Counted from the stretch's first letter, positions 1-12,050 are shown. The stretch: 64,000 bases of DNA from Morella rubra (GCA_003952965.2 CM025849.1:14135774-14199773); one strand, 5' to 3'. Notes: generated by a model not told the origin, from the letters alone. Numbers and translations: made by a program.

Positions 1-600
1 CGTAAGCAGCACTCTGTTACCTGTTAAAGCACTGAGGCTAATACAAATCTCTGGCCAACACCACTATTGAGCTTATCTGGGTTTAGTCTCTCCTCCATGA
101 ACTTCATGTTTTTCTTTCCAAGGCTCCCACCCTTTGGTGTAATAATCTTGATGCTACATACTTATCTGTCAATCCAGTGTTTCACTTTCACACTAAACAT
201 GTGGAAACCGACTTCCACTTTGTTCGTGACCATGTTGCTGCCAAGACACTCTCTGTCGCCTTCATCTCTAGCAAGGCCAGCTTGCTGATGGGTTTATGAA
301 ACCCATTGTTGATGATGGCTTTCATTGGCTTCGTTTGAGTCTCACCGTGCTACCATCGCCAATGGACTCGCGAGGGGCTATCAACACATCACCTCCAGCT
401 ACATGTATAACCACTAGCTTAACACCAAATATTACCAGATACACGTTAGAATATATTTCTTCAGATTATTCTAGAATACTATTTTGTTAGTTTGTTATTC
501 TTTCTGTTATTGAGAATCTCGGTATTGGATGTACTCTATATAACGTGTATAGTGCACAACAAAATATATGAGGAAAATATTCTTTGATTTTGAACGTTAT
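1..600 (+). mobile_element. Ty1/copia remnant: RNase H end of pol plus LTR-like tail
   Basis: Reading from about position 60, the frame gives TIELIWV, a TAG stop where the family usually has Q, then a segment with [18 protein letters not shown] and the downstream [17 protein letters not shown]. This is the characteristic end of the copia reverse transcriptase/RNase H region. The frame ends at TGA near 298, where DIFTKPL-like residues would be expected. About 150 bp further on, near 444, is an LTR-like sequence (CGTTAGAATATATTTC, normally starting TGTTAG) with a TATA-like box near 536-544. The element is 5'-cut by the window edge and non-functional. Confidence 0.75.
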
Positions 601-1105
601 TACTTTGCGCTAAATAATTTTTGAGAAATGTCACTGGAGGAAGTGATACTCAAGAGATTCGCTATCGCAATGGCATAAGGGGCATATAGTGTCATCCAAA
701 CTCGAAGAGGGGGAGATTTGCACTAGAGGTCCAATAGTGTGTCTATCAAGTGGAGAGTGCATTTGCATCTTATAAGGTGATTTTGTATTGAAGAGACTGG
801 ATTTTGTAGGGAATGAAATAATTTTATTTGCAGGAGGGCGGAAGGTGAATCTAGAGGATTTCTTGAATATAGTGGTTATTAAAGTTTGATCAGAGATGCA
901 AGTCGTTCTATCTCTGAGGGGAATCATGGATGAAGCAATTCACCATGATTGAGCGTATCGACTAGAAAGCATGGTGTGGTTATGTCGTAAGGGCTGGCAT
1001 GCTTGGGATCCATGGGTCATTCCAATCATCAGCATGACAGGTGTCGCGGATTTGTTAGTAGATACGCTTTTTCACAAGGGTCTTTTCATGTGGTGGAGAA
1101 TACGC
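600..1105 (-). pseudogene. LINE (non-LTR) reverse-transcriptase tail, zinc-binding domain remnant
   Basis: On the minus strand the residues DDWNDPWIPSMP (near 1000-1035) are followed, after stops, by an open stretch ending CPLCHCDSESLEYHFLQ and a TGA where a Cys is expected. The order W-x-DPW(I/V)P, then CPLC...E..(E/H)HxF..C, is that of the zinc-binding domain (zf-RVT) after plant LINE reverse transcriptases. At least three in-frame stops make it a fossil. The family assignment rests on short motifs only. Confidence 0.5.
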
Positions 1106-1489
1106 TATAACCAAGAGCTTTGAGAGGAGGGAGAGGAATCCCAAAAACATAGCGTTTGTTTTCTTAAAATTTTACCCCCTAAAATTTTATCATCATTATA
1201 AAAATTTCTCTCTCCTTACTTTTTCCTCAACTCTTTTTACTTTTTCACCAACTTTTTCAATCTCTCTTCTCACTTTTTCACTAACTACTAAAATTTTATC
1301 CCAAAATTTTAACACAATTTTATTCCCAAATACCATGTAAGTCTTTGACTTACAATATTTTGTTTTGACCACCCTAGTCTACAGTTTTGACTCATTGGTT
1401 TGGTCATTCTACAAGCCCCATTTATAAACAAGCTTTACTAAGATCTTAACAATTTGGGAAAAATATTTTTGGTCCTGAAGTTTCACACC

Positions 1490-2035
1490 GTAAAATTGAT
1501 TGTGTTCTAAAACAAAAGATTTAATCAATGAGTTTTATACCCTTTTCATAACAGGTCCTTAGGTTTTAAAATGAAAAATTTTAGTTCTTGAGTATTGGGC
1601 TTTTAAAGAAAAAGTCCTCCAGTCAATTCTTCGTTCAGCCCATTAACAGCAAAAGGTCCATCTAAGCAAAAATCCAACTTAGCTATCTATGTGACACTCC
1701 TACTTGTCTAATAAGTAAAATAGTGCATAGCGTGGGGATGGGGCGAGCTTGAGTTGGGCAGGTTGAAAGGTCAGCGTTTTGTATAATACAAGTGGACAGA
1801 GGATGATTTGACGTCAAATGTGGGAGTATCATGTAGGCGATTGACTTGGATTTCTACTAAGGTGGACCTTTTGCAGTTAGTGAGGTGGACAAAGAGCTAA
1901 CTGTCAGACTTTTCTTTTAGAACTCAAGGACTAAAACCTAAGGACCTATTATGTACATGATGTAAAATTTAGGGATTAAATTTTTAGTTTTAAAACTCAA
2001 TAACTATAATACCATCTCTCAAAAAAGGTGTTAAA
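1490..2035. mobile_element. MITE-like inverted-repeat element
   Basis: The left arm around 1500-1700 (containing CAAAAGGTCCATCTAAG) and the right arm around 1820-2030 (containing its partner CTAAGGTGGACCTTTTGC) are imperfect inverted repeats over well over 100 bp. The outer parts also pair: GGTCCTTAGGTTTTAAAA on the left matches the complement of AAAACCTAAGGACC-type sequence on the right. There is no coding capacity, which fits a non-autonomous DNA transposon. I did not identify a clean target duplication. Confidence 0.6.
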
Positions 2036-2094
2036 TGAGTAATTTGAATTTTAAATGAAAAGATAGGGCTTAATCCTATTTTTGATTTTTGGAT

Positions 2095-2290
2095 AGATGT
2101 TGAATCGTATTTTTGAATTTAAAGGTGTTGAGATGGAGATGTGATCTATATTTGAATTTAAAGGTTAAGATATGGATAAAGATTACTTTTATGTTTGAAT
2201 TTGAAAGATGTGGATAAGGATCTTATATTTGAATTTAAAAGTGATGGATAGAGATATGTTTGAATTTTAAAAGTTGAAGAGATCGAGGTT
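2095..2290. repeat. Degenerate short tandem repeats
   Basis: At least four copies of a motif built on TTTGAATTTAAAGGT followed by GATGTGGATA-type sequence recur with a spacing of roughly 50-60 bp. No protein reading is supported. The copies are diverged, so the array is old. Confidence 0.5.
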
Positions 2291-3640
2291 AATAAATGGT
2301 CACAGAGAATGTATATTGGAGACCAAAATTTGGATTGAGGTGGTGCTACTAGGTTTCAAGAGATTGTTCGGCAATTATTGGAGAAGCATTTAATGATTGG
2401 TTAAGTGTTTGAGGTAAGTGGTTCTTCAATGAGATTTTTAAACGTGTACCGTATTTTATATGGTTTTGATGTATTATTTGGGAACTGAACAAATTTTGGG
2501 TAAAATGAAATTGTTAAGATTTCGTGAAACTCAATTTATATATTTATAACTTGTTTTGGTGAGCATACTATGAAAATTGTCCTTGCGCTGGTAATATATC
2601 TCTATAGTCTATGTGGTCAATTTGATGTGGTATTTGGAGGTTTTTGTGGCTTAGAGGTCTGTGTCACTATCGGTGATTTTCGTATATTGCGTGGCCTTGG
2701 ATATTTTTGTTATAAACTTGTATTTTGGATTTGGTATGGCTCACGATATTTTTTTTTTTTTGGATTTCGGTTGTTGTGATAAAATTATCTTTTTCCCAAC
2801 CCTAATTGACTTGCTACTTACTGAGTTAGTCGTAACTTACCACTTATTTTCATATTTTTTAGAGTTGGCAAAATTAGAGGAGTTCGAGGAGCAATAGATA
2901 AATTTTTGTTTCGAAGCCGTGTTTTGTAATAGTACTTTTAGAGATTAATTTTGGGGAAGTCGTTATTGTAATTCTTTTGGGAGATCTTCATCGATGTTGG
3001 AAAATATCGAATATTCTAATGTAAATTTTAGGGCTCGGATTGATATTTTTGGGCTTTTTATGGTTTATGAATATTTTGCTGAGGTTGTAATAATTAGTTT
3101 TGAAATATTGAGGCCTAGATAATGAAAAAGCCTTATTTTATATGGAAATCTATCCGTATAGAGTTTGGGCCCGAGGCATTACAATAACTTGTTATGAAAA
3201 CAATTTAAAATTGAAGGCCGAGAAAAAAAAAATCGAAAGACTAATTTTTTCCTACCAATTTATAATTATTTTAATGTGTAAAAGCTTCCAAAAACCAATA
3301 ACACTCGTGTATAGAGAGTATTCGGCACCCAAAATTTCTACTCCAAAAAATTTTCACCTCAATAAAATAACTTCCCAAAATTCTCTCTCTTTATTAAATC
3401 ATCACTTTTCACTCTAAATAAATATAAAAAATTAATTTTAATTATCTCTCTCCACTTTTTTCATCAACCTCGTTACTTCAAAATTTCTACAACGGTACAC
3501 ACTGCAACGTGTTATAATAAAATTTCGACCTTCGCTTTTGAAATAAATGACTATTTATAAATTCAAAGTGCGCTGCAATAACCTACCTGTGCGCTTAGGG
3601 GACATACTGTCCAACGTGGCAAGCGCAATTTGCGACCGTC
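2291..3640. other. AT-rich intergenic DNA upstream of PBG1
   Basis: I see no supported gene here. Short ORFs lack recognisable domains and have AT-driven composition. A TGGGCCC motif near 3166-3172 resembles plant site II elements, but it lies about 500 bp from the leader, so its relevance is uncertain. Confidence 0.5.
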
Positions 3641-3678
3641 CGACCCTCTGAGCCATCCCAATCAGACGGCGGAGAGAG

Positions 3679-3686
3679 AAACCCTA
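3679..3686 (+). promoter_or_regulatory. Telo-box-like motif in the PBG1 leader/promoter
   Basis: The sequence AAACCCTA is a plant telo-box. This element is common near the transcription start of housekeeping and translation-related plant genes. It lies just upstream of the CT-rich leader of the proteasome gene. Its function here is inferred from position only. Confidence 0.4.
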
Positions 3687-3699
3687 TGTGCAAGCTACC

Positions 3700-3897
3700 T
3701 CCCCGGTTCTCATCCTCTCTTCTCTGTCTTGGCTCTTCACTACTGTCTCAGACCTCGGCGAGAGAGTCCCGTTAACGAGTTCGATCCTTCTTCACCTGCC
3801 ACAGAGTCAGGTCTCTGTCACTCTGTCTCTTGCGGTTTTCTAATTCGTGTTATTTATTTATCTATAAACCAAGGTTTTTGGTTTGTTACTAGTTGAG
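3700..3897 (+). other. PBG1: Probable 5' UTR exon of PBG1, shared with the PPR locus
   Basis: This CT-rich leader-like sequence precedes an inferred 5' UTR intron. The intron's acceptor TTATGCAG ends at 4513, six bases before the start codon. Possible donors are CAG/GTCTCT near 3815 and GAG/GTAATG at 3897/3898. The stretch 3721-3930 is clearly homologous to 45719-45945 and 56835-57066, upstream of the PPR copies. The transcript start is not visible from sequence. Confidence 0.5.
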
Positions 3898-4519
3898 GTA
3901 ATGGATTTATATTCTGTTTTGCTGATTTATATGTTTTTGGATCTGCATTTGTATGCACATTTGCTTCGAAGGCGATGAACAGTCCTAATACCAAAAGATT
4001 AAGAATTATAATATTGAAGAGATCAAGAATTCTATTATGTTTCTTTTGTTTTGTTTGTTTACGGATATATTTATTTCGAGTTTATTAGCCTGTTGGTTTA
4101 TTCTCTTATTTCTGCATCTGTTTTTGGTTTGTTGTTTCCCACTGATACGATTATGTTTGGTGATGAGATCTGGTTCCCTTTGAGTATGACATAGTGGCCT
4201 CTATAGTAGTTTTTAGTGGTGGGTCCACTGAGTTCAAACATTTACATAAATCATGCTTTTTGAGTTTAGTAGTGGATCACGACCATTTCTGATGGGTTGA
4301 CAAGATCTTGGACATTTTGTGGTTCAGTACTATTGTTGGGATAAATGGAGTTATAAGTGGTAAATCTTTTGGAGCCTCAAAAATCAATGTGGCAATTTTG
4401 TTGTTCTAACCTAAATTCTTACCTGACATAAATGTTCTTGTGTGTGCTGGGTAGGTTCGTTAGGTGGTTTGTTACTTTTTGGAACAGAGTGTCTCTTCTG
4501 TGTTCTTATGCAGTTGACA

Positions 4520-7500
4520 ATGCATTCAAACCCAGCCAAGAACCATAGCCTAGTGGGCCCTGAAGCTGCCTCTGAAAGAACTCTGTATGCCCACTCTCTA
4601 TCTTTTGTTATTTATACGTATATACTATGGATTCAGGGTTTAGTTGTATGAATTTCAGGAGGGGTTCGAAGTTGATGTCTTGAAATGGCTACCGGCTCAA
4701 AGTGGCAGCCTATGTAATATGAAAATGTAACCCTAGTTTGGATTGGTGTAGGTACCCATATGTCACTGGCACATCTGTAGTTGCTATCAAATATAAAGAT
4801 GGAATTCTTATGGCTGCTGATATGGGAGGTTAAATGCTAAACTCATTCATCCTCCTTTAGAGTTTTACTGTATTCCTTTCAATTAAAACGATGTTGTTCT
4901 TGAACATGAAGCCTTCATTTGGCTGCTGTGGAAACATTTGTTTGTGATTTGACAGATGATATCGTGCAAAATATATATGTTGATAGGTAGATAGAAACAA
5001 GAGAGATCATAGTTAGTGATGAAAGCATATGGTATCCATGCAACTCTGCAAACTGTGATTATGGTTAGAATTTTTTCAGAGAGAGAGAGAGAGAGAAAGA
5101 AAGAAAGAAAGAAAAAGTAGCTCTTTTCTTATTTTTACTAATTCCTGTGGGGCAAAGGGGCCTATGTTCCTGCCAAAACTCTTTCTATACTGCTAGCAGA
5201 AAATGATTCCCTTCAACTACGTATGACAGCTTTAAACGTTTTTATCGATTCAACAAAATAATTTATTTTGTCCTATAGTCCAGTGGGATCTCTATTCAAC
5301 ATTTCAACTAGCACCTTATTGCTAGTATTTAGCAATAGCCTTCCCCATATAGTATTCTAAGGTAATTTATCTAACCACTTGCATTTGTCTATTCTAAAAT
5401 TTTGCTTTCAAGAGTCAAGATTGAAGTCTGCTTCCTGTAATCCTTGACATGCATAGGACATATTGTACTTCCATAAAGATTATTTCCATTTAAATGCATA
5501 ATAGGCGCCCACCACCTTCCATCCATTCTTTTATCTGTCTTTTGTGTTTCTCTGCTTTTTATGCCCATTGTCTAAGGGTGCATCTTTACTCCTTCAAAAA
5601 TGTTTTAATCCCATCTAACCACATATCGTTGATAACTTTAAGAATTATTTTACGTTGAGATCTCCATATCCATTTCGGAGTATACACTTTTGTTACATGT
5701 TGCTTTTCTTACGCGTGACTAGGATGACAGCTTCTTTTTTCCCTAATAGTAATTGGAAGACTTCTCTGTAATTATATATGGCAGGTTCTTATGGGTCTAC
5801 CCTCCGATATAAGAGTGTGGAGCGACTGAAGCTAATTGGAAAACATTCTCTTCTGGGTGCGAGTGGGGAAATGAGTGATTTTCAGGAGATTCTTCGTAAT
5901 CTTGATGAGCTAATGTGAGTACTGATGGTTTTTCAGGAGATTTTATGTTATCTCGATGAGCCTACAAGTACTGATTGTTTCGGGAGAGATGAAAGGAGCT
6001 GGGCTTTTGCACCCTGTTTACCTTGTTTTTTCGTTTTCGTTTTCGTTTTTGTTTTTGTCTTATTCTTTTCCTTTTGTCTGTTGGGAGAAAAGGTTTTTTT
6101 TCCCAGGAGAGGGTTGTTGTGGGTTGGGGGGTGGTTGTATTTCCTTCTACTATTTTTGCTCACAGTCATGGATGTTTGTGGTTTGACATTTGCAGCCTGT
6201 ATGACAACATGTGGGATGATGGAAATTCTTTGGGGCCTAAAGAGGTGCACAGCTATTTAACTCGGATGATGTATAATAGGCGTAACAAGTTTGATCCGCT
6301 GTGGAACTCGCTTGTTCTTGGTGGAGTGAAAAATGGGCAGAAGTACCTTGGCATGGTGGACCAAATTTCTGATTTTATTTTATGCTCTGTTGCTCGGTAT
6401 TTGTATCTAAGAATATCTCAGTTCTTATGAGTGTTATGCTTATTCAGGTCAGCATGATAGGTGTAAATTTTGAGGATGACCATGTAGCAACTGGATTCGG
6501 GAATCATCTTGCCCGGCCTATTCTTCGTGATGAGTGGCACGAGAACTTGACTTTTGAAGAGGGTGTCAAGTTACTGGAGAAATGTATGCGTGTACTTCTG
6601 TATCGTGACCGATCTGCTGTCAACAAGCTTCAGGTTTGTTGCTTCTTTGAGTTATTCACCTTTTGAGTTCCTTTAATTTGTAAAACCCTTTTTTATCAAA
6701 AAAAAAAATTTGTAAAACCCTTGAATAAAGAAGATATAATGGTACAGTTGCATTATGGGAAAACGATTCAACTTTACTCTAGTTGTTGGAACAAATTCTG
6801 CAACTACTCTGGATGCTTTGAATGTAATTGATGATTCAAAAAGAGTAGGATCAAAACAGTGTCTGCTTTTGAAGTTTTTGCAAAAGTGTGGTTTGAGTAC
6901 CGTCACTTAATGGGTCCCTATGGGAATGTCTGACTTTTGTTGTGGAGACATCCTAAAATATATGTAAACCTTCTAAGATGAAAGTTCTGAATTTCTGAAT
7001 TACCTGAATATTTTCCAAAAAGCTAGCAGGACTCTTATTTAGAAGTTGTACCACCTTTGACATAAAGTGAATGGGATTTTAGAAAAAATCAATTTTATCT
7101 CAACCTTTTAATTGAAAGTCTTGTCATTTCTAACGTAGTAGTGTATATTGTGGTGACATTTTCGTGGTAATATTGTATCCCATAATGTGATGTAAAATTT
7201 TGAGATGAGATATCCTATGAAGTATTTTTTGTAAGAAAAAGGATTTTGTGGAGTCCCATCTCAAATATATGAACTCTCTGGATTTCATTGTCGTAATAGT
7301 TTCAATGTTATCATGGTAGAAATTTCCATGAGCCTCAGAAATATGGCTTCTAATGCATTGTCTAAGGCCTAATCATTTTTGCAGGCTCGAGTCGAGATTG
7401 GGTTCCTTTAGAATTCTATCTTGTAAAAATGAATCAAAGAGAAAAACAAAAAGAAATGGTTTTGCTACAATGAACTTGACTAATGGCTAGGCCTACAAAT

Positions 7501-8422
7501 GAGGTAAATCCATTAATATTTTAGAATAAATAAAATATAAAAGAGAACATAACAAGATTTCTGAACTTCCCATTTATTTTTTTTCCCCTTGCATACTTTT
7601 TTGAGAATCCACAAGCAGATAATAAATGGTCAAGATGTTATTAGTCTTACTGTCCAAGATTTTGGTACTTCCAGTTTTATTTTGTATTCACTTCTGACCT
7701 CTGCATACTGTTGTGAAAATCCATTATCATGGTACCTCTAGGTCATTACTGATTAGTTTTGACATTCTCTAGTCAGTTTAGAAAAAAAAATTTATTGTTT
7801 CCTCGTCATCTATGTTTTCTACATTAGTTTGTGGTGAACCTCATTTGCCTCCGTGAACAGAACTATTCAACAACCTTTGCAGTTCATAGTACTCCATAAA
7901 GTGCCTAATTGTACTATTAGATAGCCTATCGGAATGTTTGGAAGGATTTCCAGCTTCTGATCTTTTAGGTGAACGTGAGATGAATTACCCATCGAAGCTA
8001 GTATGAAGATACATATTCCACATAATTGTAGTCTTCTATAGAGGTGGTCTACATCTGAATCAGTTCAATTTGTTTATCAGCGGTTGGATTTGAAGTATCT
8101 TTTAGAATGGTATTTCACATTTTAATCTAATTTGGGCCAATGGAATTTAGCTGAAGTGACATGGTTTCTGGAGAGGGTGAGGTTTGTGGGATCCAAACCC
8201 GCTTTTTGTGTCACTTATAAATTGAAAAGATGAAAGGAAAGATTGAAATTTAATTTGTCTTCTATCTTCTGTGACTTCATTAATGTTCGTGAGATTTTGA
8301 ACTTGCAGATAGCGAAGATCACGGAAGTAGGTGTAACTATCTCTCAGCCCTACTCATTGAAAACATTCTGGGGATATTCTGCTTTCCATAACCCAACAGT
8401 GGGTGCTGAGGGTTCCTGGTAG
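4520..8422 (+). CDS. PBG1: 20S proteasome subunit beta type-7/beta-4 (PBG1), six coding exons
   Basis: This is the non-catalytic beta-7 subunit (plant PBG, human PSMB4, yeast Pre4) of the 20S proteasome core, acting in cytosol and nucleus. Coding exons, all bounded by GT-AG introns, are 4520-4584, 4752-4828, 5785-5914, 6196-6355, 6448-6633 and 8309-8422. Together they total 732 nt, or 243 residues, close to the roughly 246 residues of the Arabidopsis protein. Recognised segments in order are PYVTGTSVVAIKYKDG after a short propeptide, GGSYGSTLRYKSVERLK, LLGASGEMSDFQEIL, YDNMWDDGNSLGPKE, MYNRRNKFDPLWNSLVLGG, VATGFGNHLARPILRDEW and KCMRVLLYRDRSAVNKLQ, ending EGSW. The start ATG (4520) lies six bases after an inferred 5' UTR intron acceptor. 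Every exon joins in frame, so the gene looks functional. Odd points are a large last intron (1.7 kb) and a 51-bp duplication of the end of exon 3 inside intron 3. The identification is firm from family knowledge. Confidence 0.96.
5881..5982 (+). repeat. 51-bp tandem duplication of the PBG1 exon 3 end and its donor site
   Basis: TTCAGGAGATT begins at 5881 in exon 3 and again at 5932 in the intron. Both are followed by related sequence (AATCTTGATGAGC versus TATCTCGATGAGCC) and ACTGATGG/ACTGATTG. The second copy keeps an acceptor-like TTTTTCAG. It has lost the GTGAGT donor, which reads ACAAGT there. Reading through copy 1 hits a stop at the donor, so the duplicate is not coding in the predicted transcript. 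Confidence 0.8.
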
Positions 8423-9660
8423 CTCCCCAGTTACATAGAGCAAGCAAGCAAGCTGGCTATTCATCTTTATGAGAACCGTGCTTGAATAGTTTGTAATTGT
8501 TGAATTTCCATGTTAGATGGCAGAACCTGGACCTTTGTCATTTAATAGAATGATTCAAAGTACCAAAATTCCCGAGTGATCATTTGCTTTAGTTGTATGC
8601 CCCCCGAAATTAGGTTATGCATGGTTCATAACACCGACTTACCGTTTCTTTCTTTTTTCTCTGGCGAACCACGTCTTATATTATCCTATTTGGTATGGGG
8701 TACTATATATGTGGGTGAAAACTGTTGTCAGAGTTGCTCTGTTCTGAACTTCCAGGGAGTTGGACTGGGAGAAAAAGATAACTGAGGAACTGGGATCCCC
8801 GCAGCATTTGGCAAACTTATGATACGGTCTATTGCTAATTTATCTGCGTATGGTCGGGAGTTCACCTAGAAATAACTTACAACTAATATATTTTCTTATT
8901 TCTTTTTTTTTTTAAATTATTTTCTAACTACCGACTAAGGCAGCCAAGAACAAATTATAGATATATTTATTCTTTGGTCATACTTTGCAAATATAATCCC
9001 CAGGGATGCGGAATTTTGAAATTTCTACCTTAATCGGGGCCTCTCTTCACATTATCAATGGGGGTGATGAAAAGGGGCAGTTTTTGGGGTATATTTCCCT
9101 GACCATATACAGCTCAGTTTTTGGCTTTTGTACATATAGGGAACACTAATTGGAATGGATGAACGTCTTTTATAATTGTTGCGTGTAATTTAAAGAATGA
9201 TAAACATAACAGATGAATATTATATTATTTAATATTATATATATAAAATTTCAGATAACATGAACTCATAAAAATATTGTGTCTATTTTTCTCTTAATTA
9301 TATTATACAATTTAAATAAGAAATTACAAAAAAATATTAATACAGTTAGAATAATTCAAAAAGCGGTCGCAGCAAATAATTCATTGTTCTACTTTACATG
9401 CACTGAAAACTTAAACAGCTGTACGTTTCAGGTGCTATCCAAGCTCTTTTAAGTTTTAACTGCGGAGATAGCTGCATCCAGCTAGCAGAAAGCTAAGGCT
9501 ATCAGCCTATCACAAGGAAAAAGCAAATCTAGAGGCAAAATCTTCTATAACATTCGTATATGGCTGATTTTTCCGGCTCCAGAGGAAAAAAGGACAAAGT
9601 AGTTACCTTCGTATGAATATGCTTTCATACAACTACCGCATGACCCGAGAAAACAGCGGT
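8423..9660. other. PBG1 3' region and AT-rich intergenic DNA
   Basis: The first 150-200 bp after the stop are probably 3' UTR. The remainder is AT-rich, with homopolymer tracts near 8905-8920 and no coding or repeat signal that I can support. Confidence 0.45.
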
Positions 9661-9667
9661 TAAACAA

Positions 9668-10080
9668 TCGAGCACAAACGAAAGGCTTCGGAACAGCAAG
9701 AAAATTGGACACCAAACCAGCATTCTGCAGCCAGGCAATGAAAACTGAAAAAAAAAAAAAAAAAGAAGAAGATCTGGTAGACTATTTATTTAACACTTTG
9801 AACACTTTGATCAAATTTATCCAAGATTTTCAGATATCAAAATTCGAATTTAAATTTGGTACGAAATTTTGCCAACACTTCAACGCTAACAAAAAAAAAA
9901 AACGAAAGGCCATAGCAACTCGAATCGGAAGACGGAAAACCAAAACAAATATATACGAAACACCGACGTTCACGTACATGACTCGTTGAGCATAAAAGGT
10001 TTCCTATGCAGAGGGAATGATGCCAGTGCCCTAACCCCAAACAAAGACAAATGGATAATTTGGGGGACGACGTCATCTCT
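9668..10080. repeat. Direct repeat pair, copy 1
   Basis: About 410 bp match 10236-10637 with small indels. The shared landmarks, in order, are GGACACCAAACCA, CATAGCAACTCGA, GGAAGACGGAAAACCAAAAC, CACGTACATGACT, GTTGAGCATAAAAGGTTTCC, GACAAATGGATAATT and GTCATCTCT. On the minus strand both copies keep an open frame of about 55 codons with the same Cys-rich pattern (ICLCLG...CIGNLLCSTSHVRE). I do not recognise a product. Confidence 0.75.
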
Positions 10081-10235
10081 AGTGGCTTTGTTGGTACTGT
10101 GGTAATGGGTTCATCTATTGAATAGTAGCTATGGTTCAAACCTAACATTCTGCAGCGAGGGAAACTTCTATGGTTATGTCCAAGAAGGATTGCTGCGCTG
10201 GTCACCCCTTCCCCTTTTGCTTAGAGAAAAAAAAA

Positions 10236-10637
10236 ATTGAGCATAAATGAAAGGCATTTAGAAAAACAAGAAAAGTGGACACCAAACCAACATTATGCAG
10301 CTAAGCAATGAAAATTAAAAAAAACTCGGTTTAGACTATTTACTCTCTCGAACACTTTCATCAAATTTATCTAAGATTTTTGAATACAAAAATACAACTC
10401 AATTTAAATTTAAATTTGGTACAAATTTTGCCACCACTCCAACACTAATAAAAACAAACTAAAGGGCCATAGCAACTCGAGTAGGAAGACGGAAAACCAA
10501 AACAGATATATAGGAAACACCGAGCTTCACGTACATGACTTGTTGAGCATAAAAGGTTTCCTACGCAGGGGGAATGATGCCGGCTCCCGAATCCCAAGCA
10601 AAGACAAATGGATAATTCGGGGGACGGCGTCATCTCT
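10236..10637. repeat. Direct repeat pair, copy 2
   Basis: This is the partner of 9668-10080, at an offset of about 565 bp. The roughly 155 bp between the copies is not repeated. The divergence of roughly one base in ten suggests an old local duplication. The poly-A tracts at equivalent places in both copies differ in length. Confidence 0.75.
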
Positions 10638-10639
10638 CC

Positions 10640-11920
10640 TGCGTAGGGAACCCTTTTGCTGCTAGCTGTTTATCATGAAGAGCTACTGAAAATCTTGGGC
10701 ATTCTTTTTCTCAAATGGCTGGCACTGGCACTGTGGCAGCTAGTCGCAGGTTGCTTATATAGAGGTTCAACTCGTCTGCCCGCTGCACTACTACGTCGTT
10801 TTTAACTTGCAGATTAATGATTATCCTCTTTTGCTGCGTCCTATGGTGCTGGTTAATTCTGATCAATCATCACCGAGAAATCACAAAAGGTTTTTGAATC
10901 CTGATGTGGGACGTTTCCTGAGCAGCCACTAGATGTTTTTTTTTTGTCGTATTATGGGCGTGCTTTTTATGTGGTCGGCAAGTAATTACAGCTGAATAAT
11001 TCAGCCCAATTCTCGTGAGGTCATCCCAGATTCGTCAGCTAGGACGTCGACGTTTAATTGACAAGACCTACGTGGCCTTTTTACAGTTGTGTGCGCATAT
11101 TACATCCACCAAAGGCCTCATGGATCGTGCATGCAACCAAGTGTTTTTGTCTGCCTTCTGGATTTTGGCTTACAGATCTGATTGGCAATCTGAAGCCCGG
11201 TGAGTCGGTTTCATGGAATTTCTATGAGATTCCATTCATCAATAGGATTCCCTCATTTTAGTGCGTTTTGTTTGCGGTCATCATCTTTATAATTTTTTAT
11301 TCGGACTGTAAAATATAATTTTAAAAAAGATAAATAAAATAAATAAACTCTATACTATTTAATAATATTATTTACATAAAATTTTAAATAACAGAGATTT
11401 TACAATGAAATATAGCTGTTATATGTGTCCTATTTGAATCGTATGAAAAAAATAATAATAAAAGATGGGACCTAATCCTGCCAGTCCATAGCTTCCCAAG
11501 AAAAGTGGTGCAATAATTTGATCTCAGCCCTCAGGCTCTTTCTTTTTGGCCTTAAAAAGTGAACTGAATGCATGCCTTTGAACAGTTCAATACGTACGGA
11601 TTTGAAACAATATCGCATGTTTTGTTTCTCTTCTTTCAAATTAAAGGGCAAGCTGAAACTAAAACTGACGCCATGTTTGCATGCTCTTTTATCCTTTGAA
11701 GTTTCACCAATCAGATGGTCGCGCAGGAAAGCAAACGAAATGAAACTGGTGCATGCATGAAATCAGGATACCTTCAAATTCTTTCTTTTTACTTTTTAGA
11801 GTGTAAAATTTTCGGCGCTGTAAAATTCTTGGTCTCCTAAAATTTTGAAAAAAATTCTCCTCAAATCATTTTTTAACCTCTTAGCAATTTGAAATACAAA
11901 TTTTAACCTTAAATAATTAA
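10640..11920. other. Intergenic, no gene seen
   Basis: This is unique-looking sequence of somewhat higher GC around 10650-11270, then AT-rich. Short ORFs have no recognisable motifs and no splice-linked partners. Nothing further can be supported. Confidence 0.4.
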
Positions 11921-11921
11921 T

Positions 11922-12050
11922 AACAATCTATAAAGGTTAAAAAAAAATTTGAGATTTAACTTAAATTTTCAAAAGTCTATTATTTTAACAATCTATAAAG
12001 GCTAAAAAAATTTGAGATTTAACTTAAATTTTCAAAAGTCTATTATTTTT
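11922..12050. repeat. 65-bp tandem duplication
   Basis: AACAATCTATAAAGG starts at 11922 and again at 11987. It is followed in both by A-runs, TTTGAGATTTAACTT and AAAAGTCTATTATTTT. The units are nearly identical, differing in one substitution and A-run length, so the duplication is recent. Confidence 0.85.

Noticed and set aside
5925-6430. Overlapping ORFs of 76-135 codons across PBG1 intron 3 and exon 4
   Set aside because: They are shadows of the real exon and of T-rich intron sequence. The spliced model explains the locus fully.
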